Assembly: GCA_021234155.1 (NCBI GenBank)
Contig: JAJEKV010000010.1
Span: 7,848,871-7,912,870 of the forward strand
Direction of reading: 5' to 3'
From: Isoetes taiwanensis
Lineage: Eukaryota; Streptophyta; Lycopodiopsida; Isoetales; Isoetaceae
DNA length: 64,000 nucleotides
Shown here: piece after piece, positions 48,369 through 59,636 of the stretch
How the letters are laid out: the number at the start of each line of letters is the position of its first letter
Position numbering within the stretch: position 1 is the first letter of the stretch
Translations under genes and position numbers: made by a program
The notes under the pieces: generated by a model
Told to the model about the DNA's origin: nothing
Database searches by the model: none
Seen by the model: the letters and a program-made list of their open reading frames with translations, nothing else

Positions 48369-49616
48369 CTAATTTATGAGGACAATGTTCTTGATCATGT
48401 TATCCTTGCATTTGACATATGCCACAAATGAGTTGAAATTCAATGTGTTTTCTTGGATTTGGACATCTAGGAAATATGTGGCCCAATTATCCGCATCTAT
48501 AACATTCAGGAAGTGGCTTATTCCTTCGCAACACTCTTGGTTGCTGTGTTGTCGGATTGGTAGCATAAACTGGAATTGAATTCCTATAGTTTGGTTGTGC
48601 CTGATAGGCTTGATATTGAGGCTAGTTAAATGGCTGGTTATTTTATCCTCTATTTTTCAAGACAATTTTCAGTAGAATGATTATGACGCTGACAATTTCG
48701 GCACTTGAGGGGAGGTTGGAAGTCTGCTAGAGTTGCACATTAAGAAGGCATATGCCCATACCCCTTGCATTTAACACACCAGATATTTACTCTCTCATTT
48801 CTAGTTTGTGTTGGATTATTCAATCCCTTAATCCAATTTAGTTGAAGGTCAGCCATTTGTTTAGTCAAAGAACCCCCTAAATCTTCTTTTACCTTCGCTA
48901 ATTCAGTTTTGAAATTAATTTCATGCTCGTTGATAACAGCACCACCACTTTGCAGGTTACTATAGTCAACTCCTCTAGGTACTGTAGACATCATTCCAGA
49001 GTTTTGGAAAGGTGTAGGCATCATTGAAGACATATCTATAGAGGTAGGCATATTAAATTGAGTTGGAAGCATTGTAGGAACTCCCCCTAAGATAGAAGGC
49101 ATAACCATACTAGGTTAATAATAACGTGCTATAGACATTTTCGCCTGTTCCCAACTAGATGCTAGTTTAATAGCATTTGTAATCCATTTGTAAAATAATG
49201 TACTTGGTTTTCATCAGAAGGAGTAGGAATTTTCTTAGCCAATAATCTACGAAACCTTATAATATAGCTTTGCAGGCTTTCATTGGGGAATAGTTTAATA
49301 TAGGCCAATTCATCTGAGCATATCCTACTGGTCTAAATGCACTCAGGAATGCCTTTTTGAGATCAGCCTAATGATGGAAAGGTATTGCAGTTTTAACAAG
49401 GCGGTACCATTCTATTACACCATCCTTAAGAGTAGCTGGAAATAGTCTTAACTTTTCTGCATCATTATCCTCTCTATTTGCTTCACTAATAGTCAGAAAA
49501 GATTGGACATGTGAATCAGCATCTGCTCCTCCAAGAGCTGAAAAAGTAGGATATGGCGTCTTTGTGGCCTTCATGGGTTGAGCTTGATTCACTGTAGATA
49601 TAACAGATGTTGGCAA
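48369..49616 (-). pseudogene. Gypsy gag region
   Basis: Gag-like stretch with FSALGGADADSHVQSFLTI and LRLFPATLKDGVIEWYRLV in 49616-49368, then a decayed middle and a zinc-knuckle-like CVKCKGYGHMPS near 48740. Stops occur every few hundred bases. Confidence 0.8.
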
Positions 49617-50277
49617 GACAATTGGAACAATGGCTTATATATTTGATGGACTCAGAGGACTTGATTCACTTGGAGATTGTTCTCTTTGACTTGTGGATGT
49701 CAAGGAACTAGATCTTAATCTCTACAAACACTATACTCTTTCTATTAAATTCTAAGGAATCAGATTGTGATATAATGCTCTCTTCTTCAAACGCTGCTCA
49801 TGCTCCTGTGCTTGTTGCTTCTTCTGCTTATCATTCTCTTCTTTTGATCTCAAATTAGGCAAATACATAAGACATTAGGACATATGGGATTAGTTTTGGG
49901 GTTGGCCTGGATTTTCTTCTTGTCCAGTGCTTGACCTCTCTCAACTATCTCCACTCCCTTCACTCATGCGATGGCCAATCTCCCGGCAAATGCACCAAAC
50001 AAATATGTAGTCCAACAAATAAAACAAGAGCACAACAAGACCGGGCTGACTGTTCTCAGATTCTACCATGCTCGTCTGCTCCGATCCGTTGCCTTCCTCC
50101 TCTGAACGTGGCTGCCCCCCTTTCTGATTTCGTGCCTTTCCCTTCAAAAGGGGCTTTCGACCCTAGCCCTTAGATTTTTACAATTTAATCTCCACTCTCC
50201 AATTAAATATGCATACTTCTAAGAATAAACATTGTGCAACCAGTTCCATGTCCTTTGTGGTTCTTGTTCCATTAGGA

Positions 50278-51397
50278 TGAACAAGCTTAAAAATATGCCA
50301 TGCATGCATTTCAATTATTGATTTGCTAATGCACATAGTAGACTGATTACTGCTAGGACTAAAACCCTGCCCTTTCGGGTTTTCAGGGAAACCTCCACAG
50401 TAATTACCCGACTACGGCATAGCCATAAGCAACAAAACTCTCTAATTGTTCCAAACTTTAATTGCAGACCATACGATTGGACCATGCACCATAACTAACA
50501 TGACCAATACCGCCAGCCAACACACAACCAATCATTCGCTAGCACTGCACAAAGACTAATAACCAAGGCCAACCAACAGTACTTTTAAAGAACTGGACAT
50601 CCATAAGCTTTTACATTTCATGGTGCTCTTAAAGTCTCGTGTATTAGTACATTTCTTCTTACAACAATGGTCATCAACTTAGATTCTTCGATATGGAATG
50701 TTTCACACACTTTCTTCACTTAGTATTTTCTTCATATATTCATAGTTCTTTTTTTTTTTTTTTTTTTTTTTTTCCTTCCTTTTCTTTTTTCCTTTTTTTG
50801 TTCATTCTCCAACACACTGGATGCCATGCACTTCGGATTTTAAGATCCGGTATTAATGGTTCGCCCACCTCCTCTCATTATCTTACCACTTTTATAATAT
50901 TTAGCCCGCTCCTACTTAACGTTGTGGCTTTGTACTTCCGCTCTTAGCCTCAGGCAGCACACATGTGTTAGTTACTCAGGATGAAAAGTTCTAGATAAGC
51001 ACACCTATTAGCCTCATGCTATTAATCCCCTTACAAAGCCTACAAATAATTAATTGGTTCTAGCATGGTCAATATTGATTATGGTAATCATGAAGCATCG
51101 TCCTCTCACAGTTGTGCATTTTAAACTCCTCTCTAGAATAATTCTATATGATCATATTGTTACTACCCCCCTTATAACCACATCCATTTATCCCTTATAT
51201 ATTCGTCTTTCAATTAGTATATGGCTTAACAAAATTATGAATAAATAGGAACAATCACACCTGTCATGCTCATATTTCGTATATTCTTCTCTTTCTCTAT
51301 GATTTGGCTTCTTTTTACTTCAAATATTAATAATTACACAAGAAAACAAGTAATTTAAGCAAAACTTGAAAGAATTTCCCCCTGTAGCTATACTACA
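50278..51397 (-). repeat. Gypsy 5' LTR
   Basis: 1,120 bp; contains a 27-bp T tract near 50749 and about 615 bp (50670-51285) absent from the other LTR. Confidence 0.8.
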
Positions 51398-51463
51398 AAA
51401 GTGAGAATATAGATTAAACAAAGAAGGCTTCAGCCCCCCTCCCTCCCCCCCCCTTTTTTTTTT

Positions 51464-52640
51464 GAAGAACGATGAACTTTATTGAAACTCTAAGCCAAAA
51501 GCAAAATACAAATATAGAGGCGGGAATAAAATCTCAGAGGATAATCATGATCCACTGAGTAGAACCACCAGCCTATGCATAAGACAACACATTCAAATAG
51601 GATTCAAATATCAACTGTCGCTTGGCAGGAGCAAGCGAAGAGCAATGGTAGGCCTTAGCGATTCTAGCTTGTCCAGGAGGAATATCCAAACCCTGAAAGA
51701 TACATAATCTTCTGCGCTTTCAGATGGACCACAACAACCATCCTGATGCTAAATGAAATGCTTGGTTCCGCAACTTATTCCAAGTATCCGAATAAATAGC
51801 CAGAAGCACTTGCTGACTTATCAATGTCACATGAAAAAGAGAAAGAAGCCAAGACCAAACAGGCTGGAGATGATCACATAAAAAGAAATAATGCTCAATG
51901 GTCTCGTCCCTTTGCTTGCACAGTGGGCAGAGTGCTGACACTCGAGGATCAAATCTGTGGACAAGCACATTCACACGAGGGCATTTGTGAAGAATCTGCC
52001 ACCAAAGCACCGCCACCTTAGGATGGAGTAGTTTATCCCAAACCCAAGTCCACATACATCTCTAATTAGGAGTTGAGAGCTGAAGGGACCACTTAGTGGA
52101 TGGCGGAAGGATATCACCATTGACAAGCAACCTATACAAGCCTATGCTCATGAACACTCTGGTGGGAAATCCACATGTACCCTTCAATAGCCTCTGGAGC
52201 AACCAATGGCGAAGTACTAGCAACCTTTTGCCAAATAGGTCTGTCCCATCGAGACAATAAGAATTTTGTTTGAAAGACTTGCCATGTCGCTAATTGGCCA
52301 GAATCATACCATGCCGCAACTGTCAAGATTCCTGCTAACCTCCAGCGCCGTTGAGTTAATGGATGAACTGAGGCACAAAGTGGAAAATTATTTTCCACAG
52401 GTATCCACCAACAAGGGGCACTCAACTAATGACATGCAACAGGATCTATACGAAATAAGGTCTGTACTGTCTCCCAAGACTCTAGCAAGCCTTTCAAAAA
52501 AGGGGAAGCATTAGGAAAAGGGCATAGCTCATAAAAGAGACCCCAAGGAAGAAGAAGTTTTAACGAAGCTTTCTCAAAAGGAACACAATATGCATAAAGA
52601 TGCTCTAAGTGATGCATAAATCTAAAAAATTAGCACCTAT
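51464..52640 (-). mobile_element. 5'-truncated L1-type LINE, minus strand
   Basis: Poly(T) at 51454-51463 is the minus-strand poly(A). The coding relic includes LSRWDRPIWQKVAST and the zinc-binding CPLCKQRDETIEHYFFLC (52055-51720). It is closely related to the copy at 1-709. Stops and shifts show it is dead. The 5' boundary is approximate. Confidence 0.8.
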
Positions 52641-52721
52641 TTAAGGTATATTCCCTTTTTAGAAAAATACACATCTCAATGGTAAAGAACAATTTTCTCA
52701 TTTTCAAATTTAACTTAGCTT

Positions 52722-53941
52722 TTGGTAGTTCAATCTTCTCGTCACAATGTTCCCACTAGCCGCGAAGTTGAAGTTGTAGATAGCTACAAGTATCTTGGTG
52801 TAGAATTCTGTAAGAACACACTTTGGGAACAGTGTATTACCAAGCGGGTGGCTGCTGGATGGAGAGCACTCTATGCGATGCAAAACAATTGTTTTCGCGC
52901 AGAAATTTACAATTGGCCACAAAAAGCCCACTTGTTTCGGGTTTTGGTAGAGCCTGTTTTACTGTATGGTTCTGAAGTGTGGGGGCCTGCCATTAGTGCT
53001 AGTGCTTGGGAGAGCTTGGAGCGGGTGCAAAAGTCCTTTCTCACTTACAGCCTCGGAGTTAAAACAACGGTGCCCTATGCTATTCTTTTACAAGAGACAG
53101 GTTTTTGGCCTCTTCAACATTCTGCCATGAAGCGCCATCTCCACTATATCCGCAAGGTGCACCACATGGATGATGTGAGGTATCCTGTTCTTGCACTTGC
53201 CATGGCTGAATCTCCTCAGCGTTTGAAGCGATGTTGGAAAGAGCATTGCACTACATGGTTTGCCCGTTGGGCTGTGCAACCAGAGCACTGCCTGATGCTT
53301 TCCAGTTCTGATCCTGAGCTTTTGCAACAATATCTCAATGGTCGTTTTTCTCAAAAGATATGGAATGCAGTTACTTTGGCCCAAGTGAAAACTGGTCATT
53401 ATCATTCACACATAAATCCCACCTTGGCACCAGGGCCCCAAGCTTATTTGCTTGCTTCATTGTCCAGGAACAAGCTTGTAGCTATTGCATCAATTCGCAC
53501 GGGGTCCCACAGGCTACGGATTGAAACATATAGATAGGAGCGGCCGCAATTGCCGCGAGAAGCGAGACTATGTGCCTGTTGCCAGTTATAGGTTATTGAA
53601 GATGAAAGCCATACTCTTCTGAGTTGCCCTGCTTTTGAGATAGTCCGGAATCATTTTTTGACCTTAGCATTCCATTCCACGCTTCCACAACTTCTCAGAG
53701 CACCATCTGTGCATGACTTGCTTGAGGTTCTAGATAAACGTCGTCAATTACTGAGCCCTCAGTAGTCACTATCTCCGCTTGTCTAGTATCATCATTACTG
53801 CAAAGGTTTTTCCCTTGAAAACCTTTCGAGGCAGGGGTTTTTTAATCCTAGTAGTAATGATTGTACTAGCCCATTGTATGGGTCCCATGACCTATTGGTC
53901 TCCGTGGACGTTAAAAAATCTATTCTATTCTATTCTATTCT
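52722..53941 (+). mobile_element. LINE 3' half with long open frame and structured tail
   Basis: The open frame 52722-53537 covers the RT thumb and connection region (VDSYKYLGVEF, LFRVLVEPVLLYGSEVWGP, FLTYSLGVKTTVPYA). It meets a TAG at 53535, and coding continues past it with ARLCACC and VIEDESHTLLSC. The tail has ATCATTACT (53791-53799) pairing perfectly with AGTAATGAT (53853-53861), a CCCTTG/CAGGGG stem and a CCT-TTCG-AGG apex. It ends in (TATTC)n at about 53921-53940. Confidence 0.85.
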
Positions 53942-53989
53942 TAAGTATAACTTCACACATGGCCATTTAAAGGTCATCCAACTATTAAG

Positions 53990-54730
53990 TTAGAGAAAGA
54001 GAGTATTATTGCTTCTCCACACACATATATAATCCTTCCTATGTAAAGCAGTATCAATTTTTTGTTCTCACTCATTTTCTTCTTTACAAATTAGCTGAGT
54101 ATGACATGTGTACATTCTCATTTAATACAAAGTATTTCGTGTACAGGGTCATTTATTACATAGCATTTATTACAAGCTATTATTGTGATACTTTTTGTGT
54201 GGTTACATATATTCTATGATTGTGATACTTTTTGTGTAATTATGCATGACTCATTTTCTTGCTTACAAATTAGCTGTATGACACGTGTACAGTTTCATTT
54301 AATACATAATATTTCGTGCACAGGGTCATTTATTACATATCATTTATTACAAGCTATGATTGCATGGATTTAAAATCATGAATAGACACATGGGCTATTC
54401 TGGTGTAAATCATGATCAATTTTGTTTTAACACCTGCCTTATTGCATTTACTATACATTTATCGTAACAATTTTGAATGATTACACCCATCATCATCAAT
54501 GATATTATCTATTATATGTGGATTAGAATGCAAACACGTGGCATTAAAATAATCGTTGATCGGTGACATGTGTCGACTGTTTTAAGGGTCTTCCATACTA
54601 TAAATAGAAGGCATTTCCGTCACTTCAACACATTGAAAGCAATCAAGGTATTGGTGTGAGTGCATTCCTTGCATTCAAGCAAGGTATAAATTTTCCTAAT
54701 AAAATCATGTACCTGTTTTACTTATTAATA
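53990..54730 (+). repeat. TATA-bearing LTR-like repeat, copy 1
   Basis: Shares order and wording with 57480-58360: CCTTCCTAT..GTAAAGCAGT near the start, TATAAATAGAAGGC (54598-54611), then ACxCATTGAxAGCA and GCAAGGTA. The pattern suggests related solo LTRs or promoters of one element family. No coding. Confidence 0.5.
54071..54375 (+). repeat. 179-bp tandem duplication within the LTR-like repeat
   Basis: CTCATTTTCTT recurs at 54071 and 54250. Both units share ACAAATTAGCTG, CAGGGTCATTTATTACATA and CATTTATTACAAGCTAT. Unit 2 is incomplete. Confidence 0.8.
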
Positions 54731-54794
54731 AAATTTAAATATCTTGCCTTGCCTAAAAAAAAAATTTCCTAATGGGTAACATTCCTTTTTTTTT

Positions 54795-55504
54795 GAAGAA
54801 CTGTGTCATCAATATATTAAAAGAATGGTAATGTTACAAAGCAAGTGAGGAGGAAGGAGAACTGCCCCAAAGAGACAGCGATACCTCGACACTCCACAAC
54901 AAACTCACAGAAAAACTACAACTCTACTGCTGTACAAATCGACCATCACCATCTACAACACCAAGGAAGTCCCGCCAAATAGCAAACTTTCGCTCTACTA
55001 ATCCGGGGAACACCAGAAAGCTTTGAAATCGCTTGTACCCGAGTCGAGGAATCAGAGAGGCTGCAGGCTGCAGGCTGCAGGCTGCTGAATCCCCTGAAAG
55101 ATTTACAACCGCCGCCGCTTCCAAATCAGCCACACCAACCAAGCCACACACAGATGCAAGGCTTACTGCCGTAAAAGCGGCCAAGCACCAGGATACACAT
55201 GAAGCAGCAACTGCTGGCTAGTCAATCTCACCTGAAACCGAGCCCTGACCCAATCCCAGGCAGCCTGCAAGTGAGGGCATAAAACCAGATAATGCTCCAC
55301 AGTCTCACGATGAAGGCCACAACAAGGGCAGAGAGGGCTCACACCCGGCCTAAACTGACTCACAAGGGCATTCACCCTGATACAGTGGTGCACCACCTGC
55401 CACAGAAGCACCCTAACCTTCGGTGGGGGAAGTGAGCTCCATGTCCACGTCCAAACCGAGCGCCATCGAGAACCCGGAAGCTGCAGAGACCACTTGCCCA
55501 TCAA
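54795..55504 (-). mobile_element. 5'-truncated L1-type LINE, minus strand
   Basis: Poly(T) at 54786-54794 marks the 3' end. The frame 55504-55163 has KVRVLLWQVVHHCIRVNALV and the zinc-binding CPCCGLHRETVEHYLVLC. It is related to but distinct from the copies at 1 and 51464 and has higher GC content. Confidence 0.8.
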
Positions 55505-56062
55505 ACTTATATGTTGTCATCATCTGATTTTGGATGGGCATGGAATTACCAAAGACTATTATCATGATGTCATCACAAATAAAAAGATTCCTATATATAG
55601 CAAGTGTTAAAGGGAATAACAGTGGATTATATCATGTGCAATGTGGATGGTCGTTGAACTTAGCATCTATGTATCATATGGGCAAGGAACATATGGCAAT
55701 ATAGCGAGTTAAAATCTCATATGTTTTGAAACTGATGCAAAGTTTAATTATATTTTTAGCATGTAAGCAAGTAAAGACATGGATGTTGGGAAAGGGAAAT
55801 GCTCACAGCGGCATTTCGAAGGAGACTCGCAAGTTTGGCCTTGCAAGAGTATTTTGGGGAAGAGAAATGTTCGTGGCGGCCAAGCCTGCCGCGATAAATT
55901 TCTTGTAATATGTAAGCTATTCATGGGAGAAATCTCATGTTAGCTTTTATGGTAAATACCTCTCAATGTGCATTAAGAAAAGAAGTTATTTTGGGCTTAT
56001 GGCTGCTAGGAAAACATCTTGGTTGAAATGAAGTTGTATTAAGAAACATGGAGGATTTCTTA
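55505..56062. other. Unassigned, with GC palindrome copy 2
   Basis: No coding sequence recognised apart from the repeat at 55863-55903. Confidence 0.35.
55863..55903. repeat. GC-rich palindrome, copy 2 of 3 (diverged)
   Basis: AGAAATGTTCG..CGATAAATTTCT edges are identical to the other copies. The GC core has several changes, some of which break pairing. Confidence 0.8.
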
Positions 56063-56262
56063 TGCCAGAAGATTTACGTTAGAGGGAGCCTGCCGATTGT
56101 CGTAATTTTTGGGCATAAACCGGCAGGCGTTAGCCGCTCGAGGCGGCACAGCTTGCCGGTTTATGGCGGGAAACTGCTCCTGCCGAGCGGCTAACGCCTG
56201 CCAGTTTATGGCCGGAAATCGCTCCAACTGGCAGGCTCCCTCACGTAAACCGTCGGAAGGCA
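56063..56262. mobile_element. Foldback element
   Basis: TTTACGT-GAGGGAGCCTGCC at the left (from 56073) recurs inverted at the right (to about 56250). A second inner inverted block, GGCAGGCGTTAGCCGCTCG, also pairs across the centre. A repeated AAACCGGCAGGC-type word lies inside. The arms make almost the whole element a hairpin. Target-site duplication unclear. Confidence 0.6.
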
Positions 56263-57479
56263 AAATTTCGGCGATCCAAAAAAGAAATAGTATTTTTTCC
56301 TTTTTTGTCGTCATTTTCTGCTTTCCTTTTTGAGCTTAGTTATGGCAAACTTCCGGAGCTTCAGCGATGGCAATCTCCGTCGTCGTCGAGGCGCTTGCTA
56401 ACTTTTTTCCTTTTTTGTACTGCTGGAGCTTGGAGCTACCTATGGAACAGCTATTTGCTTAAAATGGAGGAGTTTGTTAGTGTTTCCACTTAATCTTGTT
56501 GCTAGAGGTTATTTTGAGTTTGAAAGATCTTTATCTTCTGTTCTGCTTCTATTTTCCTTATGTTCTTGAAGTTTTAGAAAGATGTGACGAATATCCTTAT
56601 GTTTTGTAGGTTTCAGTAGACTGCAGCCGCTTTATGATCTTTTCCGGCAGTAGAACAGAGGTGAGATGCAACATTGTTGGCAGACACAGAGGTTTTTCGA
56701 GCTTCTTGCAATTATTTTGGGAGATCACCAGCTTAGAACATTCTATATTAGAGGTTCTGACCAGATAGAGGTTTTGAAGCAGGGAAAAGAGTTTAACTAA
56801 TTTGTTTGCATGTGGCATGAAGAAGCACTATCTGGTTGTTAGAAAGAAGCTTACGACCCTATTTGCCATAGCTTCTGGCCAGAGAAGACGACCATGCAAA
56901 GTTTGGAGTTTTAGCTTGGAATCCGAGAAGAGCATAGATGTGGTAGCTGTTAGACTTAAGCAAATCATGGCTTGCATAACAGGGATTTATCCTTTGAAAT
57001 ATATGTAAGTTTTAATGATTAATGAATACTCGGTTTTATTGTTAACCGATCCGTATTGAAAATTATTTTTAAAAAGCTAGTTATAGACTTGTGGCGGCGC
57101 TCTAAGCGGCGCTACCTAGAAACCTCAGGGCCAAAATTACATATTTCAAACGAATAACAAAAAAGCGAGGAATTTTGCCTTCCGGTGGTTTACGGTTTGT
57201 GGTTCTGTGGTCTAAGAAGGAACATCAATGGGAAAGAGGAAGCCACAAACAAACAGTAACTGAGAGAACTTGTCATGTGGAATTGGTTACCCAACTTCCA
57301 TTCCACAACATTGTGCAACGTGGCAACATCATTACACCCTACCAAAAACATGCGACCCAATTTCTATATTGTATGGGTAACCTTAAAAACATTATTAATT
57401 TGGCACAAAAATTATATAGGTCAGATAAAACCACCAAGTATAAAGCCACATCCCCATCAATCAAGAGTACCTAAAATCT
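56263..57479. other. Unassigned
   Basis: No gene or repeat recognised; only short unrelated open frames. Confidence 0.35.
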
Positions 57480-58360
57480 ACAAGTTCAAGCAACAACACT
57501 CTATCCTTCCTATAGTAAAGCAGTTTCATTTTTCTGTTCGAATGTAATTTCTTCCTTAAAAATTACCATAGAATGACATGTTGCATTCATCGCATTTATG
57601 CCAGATTTGTGCACTTTGCATTTATTGCAGGTGCACTTTGCATTTATTGCGGCCATTAATACACTTTGCATTTATTGCGGCCATTAATACACTTTGCATT
57701 TATTGCGGCCATTAATACGCTTTGAATTTATTGCGAATTATCAAAGTACGACATGTGTGCACTTTGCATTTATTATGACCATTAATACGCTTTTGCATTT
57801 CTTGCGAATTATCAAAGCCGACATGTGTACACTTTGCATTTATTGCGCCATTAATACCCTTTGCATTTATTGCGGCCATTAATACCCTTTGCATTTATTG
57901 TGGCCATTAATACCCTTTGCATTTATTGCGAATTATCAAAGCACGACATGTGTGCACTTTGCATTTATTGCGGCCATTAATACGCTTTGCATTTATTGCG
58001 AATTATCAAAGCACGACATGTGTGCACTTTGCATTTATTGCGGCCATTGGCAAATTTGTTAGAAGATATCAATCCCAATATATATAGAATCTTAATGATA
58101 TCCATTTTAGGATAATTATGGATATGAAATATATATCGAATGATATTAATAATTATATGCGAGTTGTAATATAGGCACTTGGCATAAATATAGCCCTAGA
58201 TTAGTCATGTGTGTCGATCATCCAACAAAACTCCATCTTATAAATAGAAGGCCTTCTTATTGTCTCGACGCATTGAGAGCACTTGAAGAGCTATTGTGAG
58301 CTTCTCTTACCTTCACTAATTGCATGCAAGGTAAATATTCTCCCATTTTATTACATTGCT
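57480..58360 (+). repeat. TATA-bearing LTR-like repeat, copy 2
   Basis: Diverged partner of 53990-54730, with TATAAATAGAAGGC at about 58240-58253 and a minisatellite occupying its first half. Confidence 0.5.
57608..58050 (+). repeat. Minisatellite with higher-order structure
   Basis: About 27-bp units built on CTTTGCATTTATTGCGGCCA plus TTAATAC. Some are replaced by a variant unit ending GCGAATTATCAAAGC and followed by ACGACATGTGTGC, giving a longer composite period. The array expanded inside an LTR-like repeat. Confidence 0.85.
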
Positions 58361-59636
58361 AAAGCTTGGATTGTTTAATATGAAACTAGCATTTTTCTTT
58401 CATCCTTAATCTTGGCGTAATGCGTATGTGGATTCTATCGTTGTGTGAAATTGTAGCGAACGTTTGAGTTGATTTGCAATTATATTTTGATTTGAAGAGA
58501 TGGCACAGATGAAAAAAGACGACATTATTGAGCTAAATCTAGATGATTTTTGATGCTGTATTGTTCCTTTTGGATTTATGTTGTAATTTATATTATTCGC
58601 AAAAATATCATTCTAGTGAACACATGAACCTTCAATAACAAAAAATATTGACCAACTTTTTAAAAGACTAAACTAAATATTGTACTTTGTAATTTCTAAA
58701 TTAGAGTTAGAATGTAAGATCTTACGAAGTTGCTTCACATCAATCTAGAATCACTTGGCCATTGCAGAAGAGAATGTTGGACGTTAACTGGCTACACAGT
58801 TTTGAAAAAGAGAAATGTTCGCGGCGGCCTTGGCCGCCGGGATAAATTTCTTGTAATACTAGTTAAAATCCAACTAATGACATCCTTTCATTCTATATTC
58901 TAAAATGTCCATTGCCTCCTTGACACTAAACATATTAGACTATCTCTTTCTTAGGAAAACCAATATCCTACAATTGGTAGTATACAACCACATAGAAAAA
59001 TCTCTAAATTCCTGCGTTAACATCACCTTGTTAATGTTGCCTGTATAGGTACGAATGCAATCGAAAACAAAATTTGTATATCTCAGTTATGAAATTGAGA
59101 ACAAGTTGACAAGATGCAAGGCTATATATTCTTTTTATGATGCATTCTTTATAATTGCATTTCGCCTTTAAGTTGTAGCTTTCCTTCCATAAAACGAGCA
59201 TGGCACAATGGTTTTGGGCAATCTATAATCTTTTCCGAAAAAGGAAGCATGACATAATAATATAATAATAATATAATAGTATTCAATTCGTGATCAAATT
59301 ATTACGCAATGCACGCAAGAATATATGCATGGGAGTAGTGAGCTGCCATTTATAAAATTTCCCTCGCCCACCCTAACCAAAGGGAGAATAATGCTTATAA
59401 AATTCCATTAAATTTCTTGGTTTTGCATATTAAAAACTTAATGAAATAGGTGATGACTTCTTAATGAAAAGGAAGGGCATAACGTGAGTCAAGGGCATAA
59501 CATTCAAAGGAGTTCAATGAAGACAAAATGGATATTTTTTATTCGATAGTAAAGTACATGAATGGTAACAAGTTACCAAATACAACATCTTTGTGTTGCA
59601 TCAACACCTAGCATACAACGAGATACAAACAACACA
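58361..59636. other. Unassigned, with GC palindrome copy 3
   Basis: AT-rich; apart from 58811-58851 nothing is recognised. The part just below 59636 probably includes the 3' UTR of the root-cap gene. Confidence 0.35.
58811..58851. repeat. GC-rich palindrome, copy 3 of 3
   Basis: Identical to copy 1 except for one base in the GC core (GCCGCCGG instead of GCCGCCGC). Confidence 0.85.

Larger units (their letters stand above)
40673..51397 (-). mobile_element. Decayed Ty3/gypsy LTR retrotransposon, internally disrupted
   Basis: Minus-strand order: 5' LTR (51397-50278), gag (49616-48369), protease (48207-47575), a foreign block (about 47510-44561), RT, RNase H, integrase (44435-41474), PPT and 3' LTR (41394-40673). 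Both LTRs begin TGTAGTATAGCT and end ..GCTTGTT(TAT)CA on the minus strand. Stops and frameshifts occur throughout. No matching target-site duplication was found. Confidence 0.9.

Noticed and set aside
50749-50775. Poly(T) tract as a LINE end
   Set aside because: No LINE coding sequence next to it; it lies within the gypsy 5' LTR.
57608-58050. CRISPR-like regular repeats
   Set aside because: Units are contiguous variants of one sequence without unique spacers, in a plant nuclear context; this is a minisatellite.
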